From: Clostridiales bacterium
GTDB lineage: Bacteria; Bacillota; Clostridia; Christensenellales; CAG-138
Assembly (NCBI GenBank): GCA_019416935.1
Contig: DXWI01000006.1
Coordinates: 41,633 to 105,632, forward strand
DNA: 64,000 nt
Reading direction: 5' to 3'
Shown: positions 42,507 to 50,322 of the stretch, piece by piece
How the letters are laid out: every line of letters begins with the position of its first letter
How positions within the stretch are numbered: the first letter of the stretch is position 1
Notes under the pieces: generated by a model
The model's input: only the letters and a program-made list of their open reading frames with translations
Told to the model about the DNA's origin: nothing
Databases searched by the model: none
Translations under genes and position numbers: made by a program

Positions 42507-44371
42507 GCAGCAGAATTGAAGAGCAGGATTTTACCGCGGAAAAGGTTGACCTCTCCATTTGGAAACGGCTCTACGCTTTCGCACTTCTCAACCGTCCGCT
42601 GCTGATGCTGATTCTCGCGTCACTGGTCATTGTATCGCTCGTAGACGTCGCGTACCCGCTGCTGTCCCGCTATGCGATCGACCACTTTGTAACGCCGCGG
42701 ATAACGGACGGCATCGTTCCCTTTGCCGCTGTCTATGCTGCGCTCGTGATCTTGCAGGCGGCCGGCACGTTTCTATTCATCTCCCGTTCCGGAAAGATGG
42801 AAATGGAGATCGCCTATGCCATCCGCCAGCAGGCGTTTGAAAAGCTGCAGAACCTCTCCTTCTCCTTCTACGACAAGACGGCCGTCGGATACCTGATGGC
42901 GCGCATGATCGCGGATGTGGGGCGGCTGTCCGAGATGGTCGCATGGAGCATCGTGGATGTGCTGTATGCGCTGTTCTACGTTGTCAGCAGCATCATCACA
43001 ATCTTTCTGCTCAACTGGAAGCTCGCGCTCGTGGTGGTGGCGGTCATTCCGCCGCTGGCCGTCATCAGCCTGATTCTGCAAAAGAAAATCCTGCGCTATC
43101 AACGCGACGCCCGCAAGCAGAACAGCCGCATCACCGGTGCGTTCAACGAGGGCATTATGGGCGCGATGACGACAAAAACGCTCGTCCGAGAAGACGCCAA
43201 CGCTGCGGAATTCGACGACTTGACGGAAGGCATGCGGCGCGTTTCCATCCGTGCGGCACTGCTCAACGCGGCCTTTTTCCCGCTCGTGATTTCGCTTGGC
43301 GCGATCGGCACCGGCTTTGCGCTCATGCTCGGCAGCGACGGCGCGCTGCACGGCCAAACCGCCTTTATCGGTTCGCTGTCGGTTGGTACGCTCGTATCCT
43401 TCATCTCCTACGCCACGCAGATGTTTGATCCGATTCAGCAGCTCGCCAACATCTTTGCAGAGTTGCAGGATGCGCAGGCCTCGGCCGAGCGCGTGATCGC
43501 GCTGCTCGATACCGAACCCGAAATCGTCGATTCGGCGGATATTATCGCAAAATACGGCGACATTCTCCACCCCAAAAAGGAAAATTGGGAACCAATCCAT
43601 GGAGACGTCACGTTTGAGCACGTTTTCTTTGCCTACCATGAAGAGGAACCGGTGCTGAAGGATTTTTCCCTCGATGTGCACGCCGGAGAAACCATTGCGC
43701 TCGTCGGGGAAACAGGCGCGGGCAAGAGCACGATTGTCAACCTTGTCTGCCGCTTCTATGAGCCCACGAAGGGGCGGATTCTGATCGATGGCGTGGATTA
43801 TCGGGAGCGGTCGCAGTTATGGCTGCAATCCAATCTCGGCTATGTGCTCCAGTCCCCCCACCTGTTTTCCGGTTCCATTGCAGATAACATCCGCTTCGGC
43901 TGCCCAGACGCGACCGACGAGCAGGTGCGCCATGCCGCCTCGCTCGTCCATGCGGACGCCTTTATCGAACGCATGGAACAGGGTTATGCGACGGAGGTCG
44001 GCGAAGGCGGCGCGAGGCTGTCCACCGGTCAAAAGCAGCTGCTCTCCTTTGCGCGCGTCATGCTGGCCGACCCGCGCATCTTCGTGCTGGATGAGGCCAC
44101 CAGTTCCATCGACACGGAAACGGAGCAAATGATCCAGCAGGCGATCACGCATGTGCTCGACGGCCGAACCAGCTTTATCGTCGCACACCGGCTTTCGACC
44201 ATCCGCAATGCAGATCGGATACTGGTTATCCGGAACGGCGAAATCGAAGAATCCGGCACACACGCAGCCCTGATGAAGCTGCGCGGATACTATTACGATC
44301 TGTACACGCATCAGTTCCGCGAAGAAGCGGTTCAGGGCACGCTTAAGAGCGATACCGGGCGGAACGACTGA
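42503..44371 (+). CDS. ABC exporter half-transporter, catalytic subunit
   Basis: A 622-aa protein with six membrane helices and an ATPase domain. Walker A GETGAGKSTIV is near residue 410, Walker B FVLDEATSSID has the proper Glu, and the signature is LSTGQKQLL (Thr for Gly). In heterodimers the canonical site pairs this Walker set with the signature LSGGQ of the partner. It begins 4 bases before the partner's stop. The substrate is unknown. Confidence 0.93.
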   Translation: MSSRIEEQDFTAEKVDLSIWKRLYAFALLNRPLLMLILASLVIVSLVDVAYPLLSRYAIDHFVTPRITDGIVPFAAVYAALVILQAAGTFLFISRSGKMEMEIAYAIRQQAFEKLQNLSFSFYDKTAVGYLMARMIADVGRLSEMVAWSIVDVLYALFYVVSSIITIFLLNWKLALVVVAVIPPLAVISLILQKKILRYQRDARKQNSRITGAFNEGIMGAMTTKTLVREDANAAEFDDLTEGMRRVSIRAALLNAAFFPLVISLGAIGTGFALMLGSDGALHGQTAFIGSLSVGTLVSFISYATQMFDPIQQLANIFAELQDAQASAERVIALLDTEPEIVDSADIIAKYGDILHPKKENWEPIHGDVTFEHVFFAYHEEEPVLKDFSLDVHAGETIALVGETGAGKSTIVNLVCRFYEPTKGRILIDGVDYRERSQLWLQSNLGYVLQSPHLFSGSIADNIRFGCPDATDEQVRHAASLVHADAFIERMEQGYATEVGEGGARLSTGQKQLLSFARVMLADPRIFVLDEATSSIDTETEQMIQQAITHVLDGRTSFIVAHRLSTIRNADRILVIRNGEIEESGTHAALMKLRGYYYDLYTHQFREEAVQGTLKSDTGRND

Positions 44372-44391
44372 CTGAAAAGGAGGATCGATCC

Positions 44392-45441
44392 TTGCGAATC
44401 CCTACCGACCACCATATCAAGCGGTTGATGATCCACACATTCTCGCACGCTGCCGTGGATTTTGCCTGCTTTTACATTCTGTTCGCGCGGGTGGCGCAGG
44501 CGCAATCCGGCCGGACTGCGGCTGTCGCGTTTCTGGTGTACAACCTGATCGCATTCGGTTTGCAGCCGTTGTTCGGGTTCGTCATCGACTACTTTCGCTC
44601 GTTCCCAGCGGCTTCCGTCGGCTGTCTGCTGGTGCTTGTCGGCGTATGCCTGCCGCAGAGCGCTGCCCTTGTCGGGCTGGTTTTCGCTGCGCTCGGCAAT
44701 GCATGGTTCCACGTCGGCGCGGGGAGCGATACGCTGCTCGCCTCCCACGGGCGCATGTGGGACAGCGGCATGTTCGTCTCCTCGGGCGCGCTTGGCGTCG
44801 CGCTCGGAACGCTGGCCGGGCAGGCGCAGTGCAGTCCGGCGATCCCCATTCTGTTGGTTGCGATTCCGCTGCTGCTCGAGTGGTGGCTGCCGACGCAATA
44901 TGGCGGCCTTTTGGAGCGCTACTGGATCTACAGCGGTAAAACGAGCGTTCCGGTCACATTTCTGCTGCTGCTCTTTGCGATCGCAATTCGCAGCTTCGTC
45001 GGCGCGGCCATACCCTCGCCGTGGAAGGTTGGCAATCTCGATCTGCTGCTCGCCGCCGTTGCTGCGTTTGTCGGAAAGGCCTTCGGCGGCTTGCTGGCGG
45101 ATCTGTTCGGAGCAAGGCGCATCGGCGCCGGCGCTTTGCTTCTCTCTCTCCCCCTTCTCTGCTTTGGCCAGCAAAGCGCCGTTCTCTCGCTGATCGGTAT
45201 TGCGCTGTTCAATATCCCGATGTCGATCACACTCTGTGCTTTGGCCGATCTTCTGCCGCTGAACACCGGCTTGGCCTTCGGACTGTCGACGCTTGCGCTG
45301 CTCGTCGGCATGCTGCCGGCACTGCTGCTCCCGCTTGGGGAAATCAGCACGGTTCTGCCGCTTCTGCCCGTGCTGGTCGCCGCACTGTTCCTCTCCATCG
45401 CCGTACGGGATGGCAGGAACATGCTGCATGAAACCATTTGA
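44392..45441 (+). CDS. MFS-like membrane transporter
   Basis: A 349-aa hydrophobic protein with about 10-11 membrane segments, broadly of the major facilitator fold (QPLFGFVIDYFRSFP looks like the loop motif after an early helix). It begins at TTG 44392, with AAAGGAGG about 8 bases before. I cannot name the substrate; it is smaller than most MFS carriers (about 400 aa). It lies after the ABC exporter pair and before two very small membrane-protein genes. Confidence 0.75.
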   Translation: MRIPTDHHIKRLMIHTFSHAAVDFACFYILFARVAQAQSGRTAAVAFLVYNLIAFGLQPLFGFVIDYFRSFPAASVGCLLVLVGVCLPQSAALVGLVFAALGNAWFHVGAGSDTLLASHGRMWDSGMFVSSGALGVALGTLAGQAQCSPAIPILLVAIPLLLEWWLPTQYGGLLERYWIYSGKTSVPVTFLLLLFAIAIRSFVGAAIPSPWKVGNLDLLLAAVAAFVGKAFGGLLADLFGARRIGAGALLLSLPLLCFGQQSAVLSLIGIALFNIPMSITLCALADLLPLNTGLAFGLSTLALLVGMLPALLLPLGEISTVLPLLPVLVAALFLSIAVRDGRNMLHETI

Positions 45442-45471
45442 GATTCGCTCTGTTGAAAGGGGTTTTGAAGT

Positions 45472-45636
45472 ATGCTGTTTGACGTTGCCATTGCGCCGGA
45501 GCCCATTGTCAATGCGCTGTCCGGACTCGTGATCTGCCTTGCCTTTGCCGCAGTGGCTGGGCTTTGTTTTCTGGCCTGCTTCCTGATTCGCCGGGCGCTG
45601 CAGCGCGAGAAGGAGCGAAAAGACGCGTCGAAATGA
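45472..45636 (+). CDS. Small membrane protein of 54 residues
   Basis: An unlisted short gene with a strong hydrophobic span (residues about 16-40) and a basic tail (RRALQREKERKDASK). AAAGGGG precedes the ATG by about 9 bases. Its stop overlaps the start of the following 117-aa gene in an ATGA junction. It has a realistic composition and translational coupling, but no recognisable family. Confidence 0.6.
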   Translation: MLFDVAIAPEPIVNALSGLVICLAFAAVAGLCFLACFLIRRALQREKERKDASK

Positions 45637-45986
45637 CGGCGCTGCTTTCTCTGCTCGTTTGCCTGCTGCTGACCGTGCTGACCGAAAGTCTGACGGCGCT
45701 GCTGCTGAAAAAGGATTGGCGCTTTGTCTATATCACGGTACTATGCAATTTGCTGACCAATCCGGTCATGAACTTCCTTCTGCTGCTGGCCGTGCACCGT
45801 TGGCCGGCGCTCTATCTGCCGCTGCTCGTTCTTCTGGAGACGGGCGTTGTGGCGGCGGAAGCGTATGTCATGCGCCGGCTCGTGCCCCTTCCCCACCTGC
45901 AGGCATTGTGCTTTTCCCTGTTGCTCAACGCCGTTTCGTTTGGAACAGGGTTGCTTATGAATTCTATTTCTGGAGGTCTGTTATGA
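45633..45986 (+). CDS. Small membrane protein of 117 residues
   Basis: A membrane protein with about four hydrophobic segments and few charged residues (LLKKDWRF between the first two). The ATG shares the previous stop (ATGA), and its own stop shares the start of the flavoprotein (ATGA). The arrangement argues that it is translated as part of the same message. Function not recognised. Confidence 0.65.
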   Translation: MTALLSLLVCLLLTVLTESLTALLLKKDWRFVYITVLCNLLTNPVMNFLLLLAVHRWPALYLPLLVLLETGVVAAEAYVMRRLVPLPHLQALCFSLLLNAVSFGTGLLMNSISGGLL

Positions 45987-47386
45987 ACAAGGACGTTGTA
46001 ATCGTTGGCGCCGGCCCTGCCGGTATTTTCACCGCGCTCGAAATGATCAAAAAGGGCAGCAAAAAGAGCGTTCTGCTCGTCGAAAAAGGACAGGCCATTG
46101 AGAACCGGCGCTGCCCCAAGCATTTGACGCAAAAGTGTGTCAACTGCAAGCCATACTGCCATATCACCACCGGCTTTTCCGGCGCGGGCGCTTTTTCAGA
46201 CGGCAAGCTGTCGCTGAGCTGTGAGGTCGGCGGAGATTTGCCGACACTGATCGGCGCGGATGTGGCGCAGGATACCATTGCCTATGCGGACAGCATCTAT
46301 CTTGAGTTCGGCGCCGATCAGCATGTAGAGGGCATCGGAAACACGGAAGCGGTCAAGCAGATTCGCAAACGCGCCATTTCCGCCGGTCTGCGGCTGGTCG
46401 ACTGTCCGATCCGCCACATGGGAACGGAAAAGGCGCAGGGCATCTATCTGGCCATCGAGCATTATCTGCAAGAGCATGGCGTAGAAATGCTGTTTGGATT
46501 TGAATGCACAAATCTTCTGCTCGAGGGCGCGGTCTGCCGCGGCGTCAGCATTACGAACGGCAAGATCTCCTATGATGTGCACGCAAAGCGCACCGTGGTT
46601 GCGACCGGCCGCCGGGGCGCGGATTGGCTTGAGCACATCTGTGCCGAGCATGGCATCGCGCACGAGCCGGGCACGGTGGACATCGGCGTGCGCGTCGAGG
46701 TGCGCAACGAGGTCATGGAAGAGGTCAACGAGGTGCTCTATGAGTCCAAGCTCATCGGCTACCCCCAGCCCTTCAAAAATAAGGTGCGCACCTTCTGCCA
46801 GAACCCCGGCGGCTTTGTGAGTCAGGAAAACTATGACAACGACCTTGCCGTCGTCAACGGACACTCCTACAAGGAACTCAAGTCCAACAACACGAATCTG
46901 GCAATTCTCTGCTCACACAACTTTAACGTGCCGTTTAACCAGCCGATTGCCTATGCCCAGAAGGTTGGGGAACTGACCAATATGCTGGGCGCCGGCCACA
47001 TCCTTGTGCAGCGCTTCGGCGACATTCTGGATGGCAAGCGCACCTGGCAGAAGGAGCTCCTGCAATCGAACATCAAGCCCACCCTGCCGGATGCGGTTGC
47101 GGGCGATATCACGGCGGCCATGCCCTATCGCGCCATGACCAACATCATCAACTTTATTCAGGCGATGGACATCGTTGTACCGGGCTTTGCCTCTATTGAA
47201 ACGCTGCTGTACTCGCCGGAACTGAAGTTTTACAGCAACCGCATCAAAATGGACGCCAATTTCTCTACGAGCATCGAAGGGCTGCATTGCCTTGGCGATT
47301 CCTCCGGCTGGACGCGCGGGCTGATGATGGCCTCCGTCATGGGCGTGCTGATGGGCCGCAGGATTGTAGAGGCGGACGAAGCATAA
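45983..47386 (+). CDS. FAD-dependent dehydrogenase (COG2509-like)
   Basis: A 467-aa flavoprotein with an N-terminal FAD-binding VVIVGAGPAG near residue 5 and the C-terminal closing FAD motif CLGDSSGWTRGLM. A cysteine group C44, C52, C55 and C59 (CPKHLTQKCVNCKPYC) suggests an iron-sulfur cluster near the flavin. This matches the uncharacterised FAD-dependent dehydrogenases of COG2509; the electron donor and substrate are not known. The start overlaps the small membrane-protein gene. Confidence 0.85.
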   Translation: MNKDVVIVGAGPAGIFTALEMIKKGSKKSVLLVEKGQAIENRRCPKHLTQKCVNCKPYCHITTGFSGAGAFSDGKLSLSCEVGGDLPTLIGADVAQDTIAYADSIYLEFGADQHVEGIGNTEAVKQIRKRAISAGLRLVDCPIRHMGTEKAQGIYLAIEHYLQEHGVEMLFGFECTNLLLEGAVCRGVSITNGKISYDVHAKRTVVATGRRGADWLEHICAEHGIAHEPGTVDIGVRVEVRNEVMEEVNEVLYESKLIGYPQPFKNKVRTFCQNPGGFVSQENYDNDLAVVNGHSYKELKSNNTNLAILCSHNFNVPFNQPIAYAQKVGELTNMLGAGHILVQRFGDILDGKRTWQKELLQSNIKPTLPDAVAGDITAAMPYRAMTNIINFIQAMDIVVPGFASIETLLYSPELKFYSNRIKMDANFSTSIEGLHCLGDSSGWTRGLMMASVMGVLMGRRIVEADEA

Positions 47387-47406
47387 GAAGGCGGCGGCGA
47401 CAGGCC

Positions 47407-48087
47407 ATGGAAACCTCGATCGGCACCTATATGGAGCGCACGCTGCACGCCGAGCTCAAGCGGCTGCTCGAGCCGGATGAAACGCGGCATGAGGTGCGCT
47501 ATAAGGGATATATCGCCGATATTCTGAACGAGGACGGCATCATTGAGGTGCAGACACGCAGCTTTGAACGCTTGCGCGGCAAGCTCTCGTGCTTTCTGGC
47601 CGATGTACGGGTGACGCTCGTTTTCCCCGCCATTCGGCAAAAATGGTTGGTTTGGGTTGACCCGGAAACAGGAGAAACGACGAAAAAGCGGCGCTCGCCA
47701 AAGGCTGGCACCGTTTGCAGCGCGCTGCCGGAGCTCTGTAAAATCAAGCCGCTGCTTTGCAACGACAATCTTCGGGTACAGATCATTCCGGTGGACGTTG
47801 TCGACTATCGCTCGTTAACCGGCTGGAGCGCCGATAAAAAGCGCGGATCAACGCGGATGGAGCGCATCCCCGTTTCGTTCGGGGACGCCGTCACGCTCGA
47901 TCATGCCGAAGACTACCGAAAGCTGCTCCCCGATGCACTGGCGGAACCGTTCACGGCGGCGGCATTCGGTTCGCAGGCCAAACTGAACAGCCGCTACGCC
48001 TGGTATGCGCTCAACTTGCTCACGGATATGGGCGTTCTGGTGCGCTGCGGCAAGCGCGCCAATGCGTATCTGTACGAGAGGCGCTAA
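47407..48087 (+). CDS. Uncharacterised protein, possible nuclease-like fold with a winged-helix tail
   Basis: A 226-aa protein with no recognised family. The segment YKGYIADILNEDGIIEVQTRSF (split here for reading: YKGYIADILNED, then GIIEVQTRSF) near residues 29-50 has the spacing of the PD-(D/E)XK nuclease core except that Gln takes the Lys place. The last 40 residues (LNSRYAWYALNLLTDMGVL onward) look like a winged helix-turn-helix. It lies 20 bases after the flavoprotein stop, with the kinase-like gene 22 bases later. Confidence 0.6.
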   Translation: METSIGTYMERTLHAELKRLLEPDETRHEVRYKGYIADILNEDGIIEVQTRSFERLRGKLSCFLADVRVTLVFPAIRQKWLVWVDPETGETTKKRRSPKAGTVCSALPELCKIKPLLCNDNLRVQIIPVDVVDYRSLTGWSADKKRGSTRMERIPVSFGDAVTLDHAEDYRKLLPDALAEPFTAAAFGSQAKLNSRYAWYALNLLTDMGVLVRCGKRANAYLYERR

Positions 48088-48109
48088 GAAATGGAGGAGG
48101 ACGAATGCC

Positions 48110-48562
48110 ATGTTGATTGCGATCTTCGGTGAGAGCTGCACGGGCAAATCAACGCTCGCGGGTCTGCTTCGGGAGAAGCTCCACGCAAAGGTCTATGCGG
48201 GAAAGGATTATCTGCGCTTGGCGAAGAACGAGGACAATGCCCGCGCCGCGTTTGCTACCATTTTGGAGGAGGCTGCATACGGCGACAGCGCCGTGATCTA
48301 TGTCATCACCGAACCCAAGCATCTGTCGCTGCTGCCAAAGAATTGTCTGCGCGTCCGCGTGACCGCGCCGCTGAGCGTAATCCAGTCCCGCTTTGCCGGC
48401 CGCATGGGCGGAACGCTGCCGACGGTCATCAGAGACAGGCTCGCCGCGGTTCATGGCGTATTCGACCACACGGACTGCGACGTTGCGGTGGACGGCAGCA
48501 AGCCGGCAGAAGCCGTTTGCGAAGAAATTCTGGGGGCGTTGCAGAATCGAATAAGCCTCTGA
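48110..48562 (+). CDS. Small P-loop nucleotide-binding protein, kinase-like
   Basis: A 150-aa protein with a Walker A GESCTGKST near residue 7 and a layout like short nucleoside or shikimate-type kinases (a lid-like RMGGTLPTVIRDRL near 105). A family cannot be named. GGAGGAGG precedes the ATG by about 10 bases. It follows the uncharacterised protein and precedes a strong terminator. Confidence 0.75.
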   Translation: MLIAIFGESCTGKSTLAGLLREKLHAKVYAGKDYLRLAKNEDNARAAFATILEEAAYGDSAVIYVITEPKHLSLLPKNCLRVRVTAPLSVIQSRFAGRMGGTLPTVIRDRLAAVHGVFDHTDCDVAVDGSKPAEAVCEEILGALQNRISL

Positions 48563-48572
48563 ATCAGTAAGC

Positions 48573-48611
48573 AAAGGCCGCCGCCTCGTGATTGTCGAAG
48601 CGGCGGTCTTT
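48573..48611 (+). terminator. Terminator ending the accessory operon
   Basis: CCGCCGC (48578-48584) pairs with GCGGCGG (48600-48606), extended by flanking A and T tracts (AAAGG and TCTTTTT), so it could work in both directions between the kinase-like gene and the converging regulator gene. Confidence 0.8.
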
Positions 48612-48622
48612 TTGGTGTTTTA

Positions 48623-49636
48623 TCAAACGTAGCGCAGTACGAGGCTCCCGAAGGAAACATCACCGCGCAGCTGCAGCGTTTCAACCGCGTCGGGAAGCGG
48701 CTCGCCGGTCACGGTGGATGAGCCAAACGCTCGGTCCATGCTCGGGTCCAGCCGCACGGTTCTCGGAAGGAGAATGACGCCCGAACCAAACGAAACGTCC
48801 ACCTTCAAACGTGCGCCCGCCGCAAAGCGCTTGCAGCCGGTCAGATCGATCGTCGCCTTTCCAAACGAAATATCGACATCCCCTCCGACAAATTCCTCCA
48901 CCGAGACGACCTGGTTGGCGTCCGCGAAGGAACAGTCGAAGTTCACAAAGCCCTCGTCGTCGGAATAGTCGATCACGGGTTCATGCTCCTCCCCGTCCTC
49001 ATTCGTGCAATGCACACTGCATTTTTTCCTGCGCTTGGGCAGAAACTGATCGAGCAGCAGCGATAAGCCAAAGAGAATCAGCAGCGCCGGCCAAATCACG
49101 CTCCAGGTCAGCTCGTACGTTACCGCTCCCAGATTGAACAACAGGTAGTAGAGTCCAAGCGCCGCCAGCGCCAGATTGAACAGGGAGAATCGCTCGCACA
49201 TCCAAGCGACACCGAGCCCCAGCAGCGTGGCGGGCCAGACGATTCCCCAGAACGAGAGCTGTCCGGCAAACGGCCACAGTCCCAAGCGCTCCAACAGCAG
49301 CGCAAGGCCAACCAGCGCCACCAGCAGCCCAAGGAAAATTGCGCTTCGCTTCCCCCCATCCCATCGGAAGGTGAAGCTCTGCTGCTTTTTTGCGCCGCTG
49401 CTTCTCTTCTTGTCGCTTTCCACGACCACTACGCGCGGTTCCACCGGTTTCACGCCCAGCAGTTCATCCGTCGTCACGCCGAGCGTCTCGGCCAGCTTTG
49501 CCAAAATGGAAATATCCGGACAGGAAATGTCATTTTCCCACTTGCTGACCGCCTGTGCCGTCACCCCCACGCGCGCAGCCAGTTGATCCTGCGTCAGTCC
49601 ACACTGTTTTCGAAGCGACGAGATCCGCTTCCCCAT
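48623..49636 (-). CDS. XRE-type regulator fused to a LiaF-like membrane sensor region
   Basis: A 337-aa protein with an N-terminal Cro/CI helix-turn-helix (SLRKQCGLTQDQLAARVGVT, then SKWENDISCPDISI), about four hydrophobic segments in the middle (residues near 105-215), and a C-terminal cell wall-active-antibiotic-response domain like LiaF (VSVEEFVGGDVDISFGKATI and GARLKVDVSFGSGVILL). Such fusions may sense envelope stress. The ATG at 49636 is preferred; the frame can be read from a GTG at 49663. It is divergent from def. Confidence 0.85.
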   Translation of the reverse strand: MGKRISSLRKQCGLTQDQLAARVGVTAQAVSKWENDISCPDISILAKLAETLGVTTDELLGVKPVEPRVVVVESDKKRSSGAKKQQSFTFRWDGGKRSAIFLGLLVALVGLALLLERLGLWPFAGQLSFWGIVWPATLLGLGVAWMCERFSLFNLALAALGLYYLLFNLGAVTYELTWSVIWPALLILFGLSLLLDQFLPKRRKKCSVHCTNEDGEEHEPVIDYSDDEGFVNFDCSFADANQVVSVEEFVGGDVDISFGKATIDLTGCKRFAAGARLKVDVSFGSGVILLPRTVRLDPSMDRAFGSSTVTGEPLPDAVETLQLRGDVSFGSLVLRYV

Positions 49637-49684
49637 GGTATTGAGTTCCTCCAAGTTGGTCACCCCTTCATTTGTTCTGAAAAC

Positions 49685-49713
49685 ATCATATCACAGGTCG
49701 TGCGGTTTGCCTA
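49685..49713 (-). promoter_or_regulatory. Promoter of the XRE-LiaF gene
   Basis: On the minus strand TAGGCA (plus 49708-49713) and TATGAT (plus 49685-49690) are 17 bases apart, about 49 bases upstream of the chosen start. Confidence 0.55.
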
Positions 49714-49745
49714 TCTCCTATCTTTCGAGTCGCCGTTTGCCGCTC

Positions 49746-49800
49746 AACCGCCGGTTGAATCGTCCACAACCACCGGTTTTCTTTACAGTACAACCGGGGT
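49746..49800. repeat. Repeated AACCnCCGGTT sites between the XRE-LiaF gene and def
   Basis: AACCGCCGGTT (49746-49756) and AACCACCGGTT (49768-49778) are near-perfect copies 22 bases apart, and a third partial copy AACCGGGGT begins at 49792. The first is an exact dyad except for its centre. Spacing of about two DNA turns and their position near both promoters suggest operators, perhaps for the XRE protein. Confidence 0.65.
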
Positions 49801-49810
49801 GTTGTATAAT
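49782..49810 (+). promoter_or_regulatory. Promoter of the def-rpe operon
   Basis: TTTACA (49782-49787) and TATAAT (49805-49810) are 17 bases apart, 23 bases before the def start. The third AACC repeat lies in the spacer. Confidence 0.85.
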
Positions 49811-49833
49811 AGCTGTAGTAAAAGGAGGCTATT

Positions 49834-50322
49834 ATGGCACTGAGAACGATTCGCATCAATGACGACCCCTGCCTGCGCAAAGTCTGCCGGCCGGTGGAGC
49901 AGTTTGATACCCGGTTGAGCGTACTGCTCGATGATATGCTGGAAACCATGTACCATGCCGATGGCGTCGGTCTGGCCGCGCCGCAAATCGGCGTTCTTCG
50001 CCGCGCGGTGGTCATCGATGTCGGCGACGGCCCCATCGAACTGATCAATCCAAAGATCACCCACGCGGAGGGCGTGCAGGGCGACACCGAGGGATGCCTG
50101 TCTTTTCCCAATCAGTCCGGCTATGTGGAGCGGGCGAACAATGTCGTCGTAGAGGGATATGACCGCAACGGCGATCTGTATGAATACAAGACGGAGGGCT
50201 TGCTGGCGAGGGCGGTGCAGCACGAACTGGATCACCTCGATGGTCTGATCTTTCTGCGTCTCAAAAAGGAGCCTCCCAAGGGATTTGAAGCAAGCGCCGC
50301 CGCAGGAGAAGAAAACGCATGA
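49834..50322 (+). CDS. def: Peptide deformylase
   Basis: A 162-aa metalloenzyme that removes the formyl group from new proteins. The three motifs are intact: GVGLAAPQIG near residue 45, EGCLSFP near 88, and QHELDHLDG near 130. It follows AAAGGAGG and starts an eight-gene operon in which every junction overlaps; the stop overlaps fmt by four bases. Confidence 0.97.
   Translation: MALRTIRINDDPCLRKVCRPVEQFDTRLSVLLDDMLETMYHADGVGLAAPQIGVLRRAVVIDVGDGPIELINPKITHAEGVQGDTEGCLSFPNQSGYVERANNVVVEGYDRNGDLYEYKTEGLLARAVQHELDHLDGLIFLRLKKEPPKGFEASAAAGEENA

Noticed and set aside
44332..45429. A 365-residue minus-strand open frame opposite the MFS-like gene
   Set aside because: Very Gln/Arg/Glu-rich with no domain; it mirrors a membrane protein gene.
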